DNA of 64,000 nucleotides from Rhynchopus sp. YZ270_cl-10 (lineage: Eukaryota > Euglenozoa > Diplonemea > Diplonemida > Diplonemidae). Below, one piece after another: positions 10,098-20,382 of the stretch. The notes beneath the pieces were generated by a model, which did not search any database, had not been told where the DNA came from, and worked only from the letters and a program-made list of their open reading frames with translations. Position 1 is the first letter of the stretch; each line of letters starts with the position of its first letter. Where the stretch lies: the NCBI GenBank assembly GCA_964035575.1, contig OZ037873.1:620001-684000 (forward strand), written 5' to 3'. The position numbers and the translations under genes were made by a program.

Positions 10098-11267
10098 ATC
10101 TGATTGCACTTGCTTTTTTCACAACACATTTTGCATTCTTTATTTCCTGCCACGCAACAGCTACAGATGCGTGGGTCTCTGCACACACGCTCACGCATCT
10201 TTCACACCTCTTCTGCACACACTTCGAAGTGGTCTGACGACAGCTGCTTTGTCCCATTCCTGCGATATGTCTCACTTCACACCTTCTCCATAGTGAGCCA
10301 CTTGTGTATTTCCTTGATCTTGCCCACTCCTGATACATACCATTGTGCGCCCTCATGCACAGCATTTGAACAACAGAACTCTCGTTTGGAAGCAGTTGTC
10401 CTAGCCACGAGAAGAAGCCTTCCTTCGGCATGTCGTGGTTGGACTACTGTGTTCAGACTCTTCTTGAGGCACAGCTGATTTGCTTGAGATGTGCTTTTTT
10501 TTTTTTTTTTTTTTTTTTACATTTTCGTGTTGGTGACCTTCGGTCACCATTTGCTTGCCATTTGTTTCCGTGCGTGTTATCTAAAGCACACATGTGTTGC
10601 GAGCCTGCCTTTGTGGATGGCTAGTGTAGCTGAGACCCTAGACGTCATCTCGATGCAAGGGGTTCTCAATGCATTAGTCTTCACACAGTGAGGTGAGTAT
10701 GTTGTTATTTGACACAGGTGTGCGCATGAGATGCGCACATTCAAACCATTTCTGTTTCCCCCCTTTTTCGATTTCACCTTTTTGTTCTTTGTGTTGAGTG
10801 CACAGCTCCTTGTGGAAGATGACAATACACGAGCCTCTTGCCCGGATGCGTCTGCATGCATTCTGGCGTGGCCATCGAGTTCCTTTCCTGGCTGCGTCTG
10901 CACATACAATGCACGCGTCGGCACCTTGCTTCTCACTTCCCCTGTTGTATGCAGCATAAGGGGAAACAAAGGTGTCGACTGATGTGCCATTGTCTTTCTT
11001 GCCGAACATTTCATTTTCGTTTGCTACTTTGTGAAGATATATGTGTGTGTGTGTCCCAATGGGCGCCGCTCTTCTTCTCCAAAGTGTATTTACCTACCTC
11101 TTCCCGTTCTTTTTGACACTGTTGCGATACGAAAAAGAATTTTTAAAAAAGGGGGGGTGTTTTTTCACTGCCGCAATCCTCTTTACATGTCTTGCTTGAG
11201 GGTGGGGAGGTTTGGGCTGTACGTATGTTTTTGACGTCTCCGTGAACGGCTGCAAATCGTTGCCAAA
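10098..11267. other. Intergenic, no gene seen
   Basis: About 1.2 kb without a plausible coding frame. It holds a T-run of about 22 at 10496-10518, a (GT)n tract near 11041, and pyrimidine-rich DNA. Frames present on both strands are rich in Cys, His and Ser and look random. Nothing like a tRNA or snRNA was recognised. Confidence 0.4.
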
Positions 11268-11405
11268 GACAGCACATCGGATGAGAACCCACGAGAGGGA
11301 AGAAAGCTTTCTGCAGGGAGGTCTTGGTGGAGGATGCCAGGAAGGGCGACACGACTGCCGTGCGGGCGGGACTTGAGAAGTTCACCCCAGACATTGACAG
11401 CAAAA
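11268..11405 (+). pseudogene. 5' fragment of an ankyrin gene (third copy)
   Basis: About 138 nt matching the first 45 codons of the ankyrin genes at 4813 and 42650 (from GACAGCACATCGGATGAGAA to GACATTGACAGCAAAA), but without the ATG and with a 2-nt deletion after TTTCTGCAGG. It ends abruptly and is followed within 50 nt by the start of the Ubl-WD40 gene. It appears to be a duplicated gene head now serving as upstream sequence of another gene. Confidence 0.75.
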
Positions 11406-11453
11406 AACAGTCAGTTTTACACAAAATTCTATTTGCATCAGACACACAACCAC

Positions 11454-12551
11454 ATGGACATTCACGTCACGTTGGCAGAGAGCGGGGATGTGGCGATAGT
11501 GCAGGTCCCTGTGGAGGGCACGGTTTTACAGCTGAAGCGTCTTGCCTGCACAGCGCTGCTGGAAGGCGGCAGTACGGCTACGTGCGTATGGCGGCTGTAC
11601 GTGGGTGGGGTGGCATTGGACGATACCGGGGTTGTGGCGGGGACGTGTCTTACTGAAGGTGATGCTGTGACCCTTGCCCGCCGTGACGCTGCAAGCATCG
11701 TATGCCCTGCCGAGTACGACATGCAGCGCGAGTACGTCACGTCAGCAGCGTTCTCTCCATGTGGCACACAGCTCTACGTGGTCACATCGCGTAGCCTGCG
11801 CATCATCGACACCGAAACCATGGCAAGCACGACCCCTGCCTGGGGCCTCCCCAGCGCAAGAAAGGTGCTGACCAACGGCGACTCTTTGTACTTCCATCAC
11901 CGTCACCAGGTTGTGCAATGCAATGCCTTCACGGGTGAGGTGCAGACAGCGGTGACGTCGCTGACAGGCATCCGCAGTGTGGCCGTGACGACCTGCGGAC
12001 GCTACGTTGTGATGTGCAATGGAGCAGTGCTCCGTGTGTACTCAGACACGCTCTCATTGGTGCGGGAGTGGAAGCCACATGGCGAGAAAGAACTCGACGA
12101 CGTTGCGACCGGCGGTGATGTGATAGCGTCGTGCACGGAACAGGAGATCAGATTCTGGGACTTCTTCGGAAACGAGGTTGGGCATGCGAAGGGCGGCTAC
12201 GACTATGTGCACAAAGTTGTGCTGTCTCCCGACGGAAAGCGCGTCGCGGTGGACGAGCAATACCTGGTGACGCTGTACAACGTGCAGTCTGGAGACAACT
12301 TGGGCTTCTTTCACGGCATGACCGGTGTTGTGTTCTCACCCTGCAGCAGGTTTATGCTTCTGCAGCACGAAATCTCCTTGACAAATGGTGACAAGACAAA
12401 GGTCACCGTGCTTGACCTCGAAACAAACGCGACGATGGAAACGAACGGAGACTTTCTGCTTGCTGTCTCGCCGTGCTCAAAGGTAATGGCCATGGCCCGC
12501 AACAACAAATTGGTCTTGACAAGCATCGACGAGAATGGGTGGACAACGTGA
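11454..12551 (+). CDS. Ubiquitin-like/WD40 (beta-propeller) protein
   Basis: 365 residues, one exon. Residues 1-80 look like a ubiquitin-like fold (MDIHVTLAESGDVAIVQVPV, then TVLQLKRLACTALL and WRLYVGGVALDDTGVV), with the typical order strand, helix, then the LxxxGxxLxDxxxL element. Residues 90-360 contain WD40-type blades: AAFSPCGTQLYVV, KVVLSPDGKRVAVD, GVVFSPCSRFML, LLAVSPCSKVMAM. There is no catalytic motif. The ATG at 11454 is preferred over the longer open frame because the Ubl domain starts exactly there and the upstream codons belong to the ankyrin 5' fragment. The architecture resembles the Ubl-DUF4116 genes at 46.3 and 50.7 kb: one Ubl head joined to a repeat scaffold. Role unknown; an adaptor in ubiquitin-type signalling is inference. 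Confidence 0.8.
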   Translation: MDIHVTLAESGDVAIVQVPVEGTVLQLKRLACTALLEGGSTATCVWRLYVGGVALDDTGVVAGTCLTEGDAVTLARRDAASIVCPAEYDMQREYVTSAAFSPCGTQLYVVTSRSLRIIDTETMASTTPAWGLPSARKVLTNGDSLYFHHRHQVVQCNAFTGEVQTAVTSLTGIRSVAVTTCGRYVVMCNGAVLRVYSDTLSLVREWKPHGEKELDDVATGGDVIASCTEQEIRFWDFFGNEVGHAKGGYDYVHKVVLSPDGKRVAVDEQYLVTLYNVQSGDNLGFFHGMTGVVFSPCSRFMLLQHEISLTNGDKTKVTVLDLETNATMETNGDFLLAVSPCSKVMAMARNNKLVLTSIDENGWTT

Positions 12552-12711
12552 ACTAAAGGCAGTCTTTACCTCTCCACCATTCCACACACACATTTTTTAA
12601 CCAATTGGACACCGCAAAACCACCCTGAGTTCTCTCAACCAACCCCTCCCTCTACCAAAACTTAACCCCACCCCTCAGACCACCATACCCTCTTTTTTTC
12701 TCTATGCAATA

Positions 12712-15700
12712 ATGGTGAGTCACCGCTACGCAGTGTTGTTGGCGCTGTGCGTTGTGCGCGGTGCGGGCAATGTACTGCCACTTGAGTTTGGCGCGACGAT
12801 GTACACTGCTGGGTCGGGGGTGCCGGTGTACGCGAACTACATGACGAGCCATACGGGCATGCACAGCTACCCGCCATATAGCCTGCAGCGGTGCACGCCG
12901 TCGGAGGAGGTGGTGCGGGCGGGGAAGGACGCAACGCTTGGGGAGCACGTCTTTGGTGAGCGTGCCGAGCCGACGATGTTCAAGTTCAAAATGCTCCAAA
13001 ACGTCTCCTGCGCAGTTCAGTGTGCCCCAAAGCGCCTCACAAACCATGACCGGAAACTCTACCAGCGCCGTATCGAGGCTTCCTACCGTGCACACTACAC
13101 AGTAGACGCCCTCCCGGTCATAGACGAGTCCTCGCTTGCAAGCCCCGCAGGTATCCTCACAGGGCATCTCCTCGGTACTCACGCGAACTTCACCCGCGAT
13201 GGAAAAACGCACCTCAACAACCACCTCGTCTTCACACTCAAATACCACCAAGTGCGGCGTGCAAAGAACGGAAGCAAAGTTGCCATCGTCAGTTTCTCTG
13301 TTGAAGCCCAAAGTGTATGTTTTTAGCGGGGTTTTTTGGGGCTGTGGAAATATATTTGAGGGTATTTTGTTGAGTGTAGGGTTATTGAGTGGCATGCCCC
13401 ATCCATTGTTGTATAAAGTGTTTTGATTGTGCTGTGTTTCACGTTTTATGACTCAAATAGCACCCCCAGTAGTGGCGGCCCAAGAAACCAATAAATACTA
13501 TTCAAGTGTAGTTCGACTGTATTAAGCGATCAAAGCCTCATCCTCCCTTCACAGCTGAGCATAGACGTAGAGGAGTGCCAAGACCTGCATGCCTCAGATA
13601 TACCCGGCCACGCACCCGTACTGTATGTTGGTCCAGAAATAGGATGGACCAGATTATAGAACTTTGGGAGGGTTTTTTTTCCACCCTAATTAGCGACTCA
13701 GGGTTTGTGCTCCACGCTGCCTCTCCCACACTACGAAACGGTCAGAGGACCCCAACCGGGATCCTACATCACATTTATCTCTGTGTTCGCAATGATCGTT
13801 CATCATCAGGGCTGATGAGGGGTAGCGGGAGTAGCACATATCAGATGTAAACCACGAAATGGATTGTAGGACTGCATGGTTGGGTGTCCACCCGATCATT
13901 GTACCAAGGTACATTGTTCACGAGAGGGCTTTGTATTTCAAGTCAACTTTATATAATATTATCGATCATCCCACCCCCTATCACACTTCATAAACACTGT
14001 GGTTGGAGTCCATCCCGGAAAAGAAAATATATTGGAAAAAGAACACACTTCCTTGCTAAAAATAACACCCTTCACACCGTACACAGACTAGACGAAACGC
14101 AGGAAGTGCCATACACTTATTCAGTGAAGTGGCATTACGTCCGGTATGAATGCACAGCTGATGCCCCCATCCTCATCCCCATCCCCAACACCGTGTCGTG
14201 CATTCGACACCCTTTTTTTCAGTCCCAGTTGTGATCAAGGAGACTAAGCGCAAAGAGGCTTAGGTTCTTGAAAAGATTTTTCTTGAAGCGCTGTGTCAAC
14301 CCAAAGAACATCGGTTTTTTTAAAAATTTCTCACGTCCCACCCTTTGCCTGAGCTCGACTGCGATGCGTTTTAGTCCGTTTCAACCCCTCTTTTCATTTT
14401 TACGGTGTTTTGATTAATTCTTGCGCTTCTTGGCACACCTCAAATTTATCCCCCCCCCTGGTTAAAAGGTATCCTGCCACAGGGATTTTTATACATACCC
14501 CCTTATCGTTATATAGATCTTTCTCCCCATCCCCCTTCCAGAGAACGGCGGGTGACGCGGAACTTCCGTCTCCCCTTACGCGATGAGGAGGCGCACTGGT
14601 TTGGGCTTGTGAACAGTATGCTTATTGTGTTGGCCTTGAGTGGGATGCTTCTGTTTATCATCACGAAGCTCCATAAAGGTGACGTCGAGGACCAGCAGGA
14701 CATGAGTGCATGGCGGTCTCTCCACGGCGACGTCTTCCGCGCCCCACCGCACGTACCCCTCCTAGCTGTCCTCCTTGGAACGGGAGCACAAATCCTGTGC
14801 ACAGCATGTGTTACCCTCTTCCTCGGTCTCACAGGGTCGCTGTCTTTCTCTAAAAAGTATGGTTTTTTTTGTCAATTCTTTTGCAGCATAGTGGAGCATC
14901 CTAGAAACAGATGGTTCACGAAAGTTTTTGTGAAAATTATGTACAGCAAGGTGTGCGATTCCCGATTGTTATTAACGTTATTGAAGGTGACCTAAGCAGA
15001 GAGAGGGGTTTAGGTTCATTGAAAAAAAAAACCTTTTTTCTCTTTATGTTAATGCTGTAACACATTTCTTCTACAGCAAATATCCCCTGAAGTGGGAGGC
15101 TAATCCTCATATGCCTGCATCACCGTGTTCCGATGAGGCTTTTGCATTTTTTTTTCAAAAAAAATTCCTCTTTTTTTTCAGTGCCTGCATCCGCCGATGA
15201 ACAGGTGTTTGCACTTTCAGTTTTGTTTGTGATTTTTTTTTTTCCAACCACCGCACACTCTAACAGGGGCGATGTGATCATGGTGATGGTGCTGATCTAC
15301 TCGCTGTTGGGCAGCGTTGCTGGGTACGTTGCAGCACGCCTGCTTGTGTGTGTGGGTGTGAAGCGGTGGAAGGACATCTTCTCCCTTGCCGTCGCGTTCC
15401 CTGCGTTTGTGTGCATGGTGTACCACTCGAACCTCTCCCTGCAGACCAGCAGGATTAAGTTTGCACCTTCCTTCGAAGCTTACTGCTTTGGAGTGTTCTT
15501 TTGGTATGTCTTGCATCTTGTTGTCACGTGTGGCTGCATGTTATTTTTGTGTGTAGCGGTAGCAGGATGATTCCCCGCAGCAACGTTGAACCCCGCTGCG
15601 AAGTTGAGGTTTTCAAACAGTTTGCTGAGGGCGGGACATTGCGTACGCAAGGTAGCTGTGTCGGGGTCTGTGCAGAGAGACTCGAGCGCATTCTGTGCGT

Positions 15701-16582
15701 GGTACAGGTCCTCAATCGCTTCTGCCAGGTTCAGAAAGCGGGTTTTGTTGGTGGGGCAGCCAATCCCCCGCTTTTTTTTTTTTTGAAATTCGGCTCTCAG
15801 TTGCGTTACTTCATGAATAGCCCTTCTGCTAATCGCAAACTTTTGCCGTGCTCCATCCAGTCTCGGGATCGACCCATTTCCCTTCTTTTTGGTCTTCCCA
15901 TCCTTTATCACAAAATTTAAAACCCACAACTACTATTGAATCCCCCCTGGGGTCTCTAAAACTTTCATTACATCATCACTTTACATAACACACCACCCAC
16001 AGGCTCGGCATTGCCCTCCCCTTGGTGCTCACTGGCGCACTTATTGGTTTCCGCCAGGTCCCTTCCACCCTGCCACTGCCCACTGCCGACACACCCATCC
16101 CAAAGAAGACACAGGGCCCGCGGCCGTGGTGGACAACCCCGACTGTTTCAGCAGGGCTCGCTGCACTGCTTCCGTTTCACGCGATTTATTCAGATTTGGG
16201 GTATCTGTTGCGGTATATGTGGCAAGGACGCACCTTTGAGGTGATGGGGAATGTGGCTGTGTCGTTGTTCATCTGTGTCCTGGTTTCTGCAACGGTGGCT
16301 GCAACCACGAACTTTATTTTACTGTGCAAAGGGGACCACAGATGGTGGTGGCGGTCGTTCTTCATGGGTGGGTTCAATGGGGTGTACGTGGCGCTGTTTT
16401 CTGCGTATTATTACAGCGTGAGTGCAGTTGGGATGAAGACGAACAGTACCTTTGTTTTCTTTGCGTCGACGATGCTGCTTTCACTCATAGTCATGCTTGC
16501 TACAGGCGTGGTCTCTTTCTATGCATCGTTCGCATTCTTGAAACTAATTTATTCCCCTCAGCTAGGCAAAAAGGGGTGTTAG
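12712..16582 (+). CDS. TM9SF family (nonaspanin, EMP70-like) nine-TM protein, five exons
   Basis: Exons: 12712-13314, 14103-14143, 14542-14856, 15267-15503, 16003-16582; splice phases agree across all joins. Spliced length is about 591 residues, normal for the family. Exon 1 has a signal peptide and the lumenal domain, with the family blocks YSLQRC, LGEHVFGERAE and the NNHLVFTLKYHQ segment. The 41-nt exon 2 encodes EVPYTYSVKWHYV, matching the conserved VxFTYSVKW motif before the first core helix. Exons 3-5 give HWFGLVNSMLIVLALSGMLL, LHGDVFRAP, IYSLLGSVAGYVAARL, PFHAIYSDLGYLL, HRWWWRSFFMGG and a final helix ending LIYSPQLGKKGC. TM9SF proteins act in Golgi/endosome membrane sorting and adhesion; the usual C-terminal KxD/E Golgi-retention motif is not evident. 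Intron 1 holds a SINE-like element and introns 2 and 3 each hold an ACGAGAG-type hairpin. The exon 2 acceptor is the least certain join. Confidence 0.88.
13836..13955 (+). repeat. SINE-like element, full copy B, in TM9SF intron 1
   Basis: Reads ATCAGATGTAAACCACGAAA, TGGATTGTAGGACTGCATGG, TTGGGTGTCCACCC, CATTGTACCAAGGTACATTG, TTCACGAGAGGGCTTTGTAT then TTCAAGTCAAC. Whole copies with the same order are at 57.60 and 63.85 kb. It lies in sense orientation inside an intron. No target-site duplication or poly-A tail is obvious. Confidence 0.7.
14237..14269 (+). ncRNA. Hairpin family 1 (diverged), TM9SF intron 2
   Basis: AAGGAGACTAAGC, a loop CGCAAAGAG-like in place of ACGAGAG, then GCTTAGGTTCTT and a downstream TTTTTCTT. 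The TAAGC/GCTTA inner stem is intact. It is a diverged member of the dispersed hairpin family. Whether it has a function as RNA is inference. Confidence 0.5.
14984..15020 (+). ncRNA. Hairpin family 1 (diverged), TM9SF intron 3
   Basis: AAGGTGACCTAAGC, loop region AGAGAGAG, then TTTAGGTTCATT. The stem keeps TGA-CCTAA paired with TTAGG-TTCA, that is, the extra C on the left arm is matched by GG on the right. Sense orientation, inside an intron. Confidence 0.5.
15540..15929 (-). CDS. Possible nested minus-strand exon inside TM9SF intron 4
   Basis: Minus-strand frame open for about 130 codons from 15929. Two parts look like genuine protein with GC-rich third positions: GARQKFAISRRAIHEVTQLR then AEF, and FLNLAEAIEDLYHAQNALES through KLFENLNFAAGFNVAAGN. 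A run of A that encodes KKKK separates them and could mark a frameshift or a small intron. The predicted protein is helical, with no domain I can name. All confident genes here are on the plus strand, so this is either a nested gene, a captured host exon in a transposon, or a remnant. A weakly similar motif (FREAIARLYDFQ) occurs on the minus strand at about 27.95 kb. Confidence 0.3.
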
Positions 16583-17312
16583 AGAAGAAGAAGAAATAAC
16601 GAAAAAATAAACAAAGATACTGCACCATGATTTGCATGGCAGTTTAAAAGGGGGGGGAAGAGATGGGGAGGGTGTAATAGGTAAGGTGATGGTCGCTGGT
16701 GCTGATCATTGAGAGGGTGGTTGATTGTGTGTCACACATTATCAAAGTTATTTCAGAGATGAGATTTTAAAAAAAATGCACGGTTTTTTTTTCCCATCGT
16801 AGTTGAGCGATTTTTTCGGTAAGCTCAATCAAAACATAAGGTTATAGAGGTTGGTGTTTACGAAAAACAAATAAAAAAAATAACGGTAGAAGTATCGGAG
16901 CTCATCCTCGAGTGTTTTGCAACCAAAAAAAAAATTTTCTTCAACGAAGCGAGAGATTGAAGGCAATACAAAGAGCCTATACAATTTCAATAATTTTCTT
17001 TTTGAAAAGAAAAATAGGGAAATGAACGTACCGAACTTAAGAAAGAAAAAAAACGGAGCTCAAAGAAACAAAAGACAGTGGGGATTGCACAACTGTGGCA
17101 ACAACACAACCGAGGCAACTACACTACTCCAACAATTTTTCAATAAAAGAGACATTGTACATGGGCTGGACACCGTGTACAGCCACACTTCGACTTCAAA
17201 ATTCTATGTACCAAAAAAAGGGGGGGGCTGGGGTTTCCTGGCATGGTCAGTGGGTCAATCGATGGTATCAATAACTCACCTCATTGATTGTTTCGATATA
17301 ACGATTGTGATC

Positions 17313-17345
17313 AAGGTGACTAAGCGAGATGCTTAGGTACATCTT
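17313..17345 (+). ncRNA. Hairpin family 1
   Basis: AAGGTGACTAAGC, short loop GAGAT, then GCTTAGGTACATCTT and tail ATTAACTTTTCTTTT. The outer stem AAGGTG/CATCTT and inner stem TAAGC/GCTTA are both present. The loop is shorter than usual. Confidence 0.6.
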
Positions 17346-17499
17346 ATTAACTTTTCTTTTTCCTTCTTTTATAATCTTATCGATGCCCAAGAGTCAGGGG
17401 GGTGTTGGGGTTGGGAGGGGAGCACAGTATTGTATAGTTTCCTTTGTGCACAATAGGCAGATTCATCTTTCAGGTAGGGTACATTTTTCGCACCCTCGT

Positions 17500-17536
17500 T
17501 ACCTTCTTTTCGTTTAGAAAAGAAAGTATATGAAAT
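17500..17536 (+). ncRNA. Hairpin family 2 (tail GTATATGAAA)
   Basis: CCTTCTTTTC, loop GTTTA, GAAAAGAAAG, then GTATATGAAATAATC. The stem is CTTCTTTTC/GAAAAGAAAG. Other copies have different stem sequences but keep the pairing and the same tail: about 34732, 38104 and 48480. Confidence 0.5.
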
Positions 17537-17590
17537 AATCTTTCAAGTGTTCTTTCAAATAATTTATTCACTTGATGATATGGGTGCCCA

Positions 17591-17709
17591 CACGGTGGCC
17601 AGGTTGAGCGGGAGAGCGCCAAAAATTTGACGTTTTTTGGGAGAGCAATTCTCAACCAGTATTTTCGTCCACTTTTTTGACGCTCTCCCACATCAAACTG
17701 GCCACCGTG
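17591..17709. mobile_element. MITE, CACGGTGGCCAG family, complete
   Basis: 119 bp with terminal inverted repeats CACGGTGGCCAGGTTGAGCG and its counterpart ending CATCAAACTGGCCACCGTG. The inner part GGGAGAGCG(C/T)CAAAAA is also mirrored as TTTTTTGACGCTCTCCC. The element is flanked by CA on both sides. It is the same family as the copy that broke the ankyrin gene at 6563. Confidence 0.75.
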
Positions 17710-17844
17710 CAGCTCTAAAATAATTTCTTAGGATTTTCTTCTTCTTCGTGGGAACGCAAGCGATACTGGTTGTAAACTATTTGTGTTGTGCCGTACCTCA
17801 GACTTCTTTTTTTTCCATCTGTCAAAATCTTTCAAACTATCTTC

Positions 17845-17881
17845 AAGATGACTAAGCAACCGAGAGACTAAGGGTCATCTT
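17845..17881 (+). ncRNA. Hairpin family 1 with perfect outer stem
   Basis: AAGATGACTAAGC, loop AACCGAGAG, then ACTAAGGGTCATCTT. Here the usual G-U pair (AAGGTGAC) is replaced by a Watson-Crick pair (AAGATGAC with GTCATCTT), while the inner stem is degraded. Confidence 0.55.
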
Positions 17882-17991
17882 AAAATGATCTACGTTTGCT
17901 GCTTAAATGAAGGCGAATGTCGACAACAATAGAAAAAAATGTGGAGGCAACATTGATCCAATGAAACCTTAGCAATTCTGCTCCGAGAGTG

Positions 17992-18182
17992 GGCCATCTA
18001 TGAACGGGGAGAGATTTTTTTTCACTCTCAGTAAGCTCTCACAAAGCTCTCACAGCCTGTTGCGTGTCTCACGGAGACGATCATAGATGGCCCAGAGAAG
18101 GGGAAAAAAGGACAGCGGAGATTGCACAAACTGTGGCAACACAACTGAGGCAACTGCACTACTCCAAACAATTTATCAAAAA
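17992..18182. repeat. Small inverted repeat and R3 copy 2
   Basis: GGGCCATCTATGA near 17992 is mirrored as TCATAGATGGCCC at about 18082-18094, bounding a roughly 100-bp segment, probably a small inverted-repeat element. Directly after it lies R3 copy 2 (18111-18182: GACAGCGGAGATTGCACAAA ... CAACTGCACTACTCCAAACA). Confidence 0.5.
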
Positions 18183-18353
18183 AAGAACAAAGAAAAGAAA
18201 ACGTCTGAATACAAATGCGTTTCATGACTGTATTATAATGTACAGGTTTTGCCTATAGAAGGATTGTCGACACATAGCCATTCCATTTTTCAAAAAGAAG
18301 GTCAAGAAAAGGGGACGCAAATTTAACCAACAGAAAGCAAATAAAAAAATGTA

Positions 18354-19096
18354 CAGTGTTTCCCACGGTGAGATTTTGGGGTGAGAAATCTCACAAAAAA
18401 AAAAAAAAAAAAAAAGTGAGGTGAGAAATCTCACCTGCAGGAAAAAAAAAAAAAAAAAATCATGGTTGAACCACGGGAGTACCATGGGAACTGGGTTGCT
18501 GACCGCACCATCCAGGCTGTACCTCAATTTTTTTTTGCCTGCGGCGCCATTTTCCCTTTTTTGCTCCGCAAAAAAGGGTTAGGTGTGTGACTATGTGCTG
18601 TAAAAAAGATAGATTTTTACACTGTACCCTAATTTTTTTTCGCCTGCGGCGCCATTTGTTTGATTTTTTTTTGCTCCGCAAAAATCCCTATGTTCCCAAT
18701 GTCCCTGGTCAGCAGTGCTGAGAAATTTTGGGCACAAAAACAAGCTGACCCCCCAATCTTCCAACGACAGTGACATTTATGTCAACAATTTTTAGAAATG
18801 TTGCGTACCGTGGCTTCGCTTGGGTGCCATGCCTGCCATGACTGCCATGACTGCCGTTTATTTTGTAAATGTACTGAGGTTACTGATAATTCGTGTACCA
18901 CGTGTGCCTGGTGCAAATATCAATGAAGTGCCGAACTCCGAGAAATTCTCGCATTCCGCCGGAGGCCCCCAACTTGAGCTAAGGTGGGGACCCGGGCGCG
19001 CGAAGCGCGCCCGGGCTCGCCACACCTATACAAAAACCCGCAAAACCGCAAAATCTCACCTATTTTCAGAGTTAGGTGAGATGCTGGGAAACACTG
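18354..19096. mobile_element. Non-autonomous hAT-type element, 743 bp
   Basis: Begins CAGTGTTTCCCACGGTGAGA and ends AGGTGAGATGCTGGGAAACACTG-like, so the terminal repeat is CAGTGTTTCC. The flanks carry an exact 8-bp duplication AAAATGTA (18346-18353 and 19097-19104), the hallmark of hAT transposition. No transposase frame. Internally it carries an A-run pair, two copies of a TGCGGCGCCATTT block, a reverse GCGAAGCCACGG motif, and a 150-bp segment (18875-19020) that recurs at 50.26-50.41 kb. The exact target duplication suggests a fairly young insertion. Confidence 0.85.
18875..19020 (+). repeat. Dispersed repeat shared with 50.26-50.41 kb
   Basis: Blocks ATCAATGAAGTGCCGAACTC, CATTCCGCCGGAGGCCCCCA and ACTTGAGCT followed by a GC-rich palindrome (CGGGCGCGCGAAGCGCGCCC). 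The second copy at 50.26 kb keeps all blocks with scattered changes. No coding frame is conserved. Confidence 0.65.
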
Positions 19097-19406
19097 AAAA
19101 TGTAAAAAAAAAATGAGGATGAACTGCATCCCATACCTTTGAAATTCATTTAGCCTTTCGGGCGACCTTTGTGTACAGAACCTGTCCTCGGACGGGGGTG
19201 ATTGTCGAAATTACAAAAAAAAACAAAACAAAACAAAATGCACTCAAAAAAGGAGACAAACTACGACCCCTTCCCCACAAACGCACAATCCACGAAATCC
19301 TTTAAAAAGCAACATCTAGACTACTGATTTTTCGCCAAAAAGTTTTTTTTGACGAATACTTTTCCCCCTCTCTTTTTGTTTCTACTATATCTCAACTCTT
19401 TTAATG

Positions 19407-19760
19407 TAAACCTCGAAATGGATTGTAGCACTGCATGGTTGAGGGTCCTCTCCAGTAGTGGCATGCTAGTTTGTCGCTGGAATCGGAAAACCTAAAGACC
19501 CAGAGGGCCAGACCAATAAATTGGCATGGTGCCGTCTCCCCATCATTGGATAAGTAAAGCGACGATAAGAGTAGTGGTATTTTCATTGTTGAAGCCTCCC
19601 ACCTATAACTACACCTCTCATGTCACTGCACAAAGTCAGACTAGAGTCAAACTCAACAGGGTCTTCTTCCCCCCTCGGTACAACCCGATCATTGCACCAA
19701 AAGGTACACTATTCACAAAGCGGGCTGTTGTACTTCAATTCAACCTTTCCCCCCCCCCCC
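19407..19760 (+). repeat. SINE-like element, copy C, split by about 225 nt
   Basis: The 5' half (CGAAATGGATTGTAGCACTG CATGGTTGAG) lies at 19407-19445 and the 3' half (CATTGCACCAAAAGGTACAC TATTCACAAAGCGGGC) at 19690-19745. The material between is unrelated. The ACGAGAG core is mutated here, so this copy is older than those at 13.8, 57.6 and 63.9 kb. Confidence 0.5.
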
Positions 19761-20096
19761 CTCCCCCAGCAACAAGGTACACGGCGGGGTCCACACACCC
19801 GAGGGTCCGTAAATTTTACGGACCCTCATTACGGACCCTCAAGTGCGGACCCGGGTCCGTAATTACGGACCCTAGGGTCCGTAATTACGTACCCTAGGGT
19901 CCGTAATTACGGACCCTAGGGTACGTAATTACGTGGTCTAAGGTGGGAAATCACTGTTTGGATGTGTGACTGCTGGTCGAAAAGCCCTGGGAGCAAACCG
20001 AGTGGTACACAGGTACCACATGATCATGTGGGCCTATCCCAAGTTACATACCGAAAAAAGTCGTGAGCTCGGTTAGTTGTCAAAGACGTCTTCCAC

Positions 20097-20382
20097 CATG
20101 CACTGAGGAGATAATGATCCAACAATTTACAAGAAAGATTACTTAACCTACTGCTGGAGTTGCCAGGTCGTAGTAACACACAAAGTGTGCCTCCGTTCGG
20201 GAAGACCGGATATTCTAGAGACCAAAAAGGCCTCAAGAATATCTTCCGGTAGTCAAGGTATAACCGAGTGAACGGCCCAAGACCCCCGTGGAGAAGTTAA
20301 ATGTTGTAATGCTATCAAGTACAAACTGCGAACACTGTCTTACCCTCCTCAATACATGGTGGAATATGTCTTTGACAACAAA
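20097..20382 (+). repeat. Internal direct repeat, left copy
   Basis: About 280 nt from ATGCACTGAGGAGATAATGA to a GGTGGAATATGTCTTTGACA block. The right copy (22286-22563) differs by scattered substitutions and a short deletion in the segment CTCAAGAATATCTTCCGG. No frame is kept open through both copies. Whether this is a structured RNA, a captured fragment or simple internal duplication cannot be told by eye. Confidence 0.65.

Larger units (their letters stand above)
16583..17590. other. Intergenic: hairpins and R3 repeat
   Basis: No gene. It contains a first copy of a roughly 70-nt repeat called R3 here (17074-17147: ATTGCACAACTGTGGCAACA ... GAGGCAACTACACTACTCCA), a family 1 hairpin at 17313-17345, and a family 2 hairpin at about 17500-17536. 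The frame covering 16917-17336 is an artefact of A-rich DNA and this repeat. Confidence 0.5.

Noticed and set aside
9204-10109. 301-codon minus-strand frame opposite the peroxidase domain
   Set aside because: Shadow of the GC-rich third positions of the plus-strand gene; residues are His/Arg/Val-rich without a domain.
15182-15266. Alternative start of TM9SF exon 4 at the TTTTTTTTCAG acceptor (15182)
   Set aside because: It breaks the phase with exon 3, whereas the CTAACAG acceptor at 15266 restores the family motif KKGDVIMVM... exactly.
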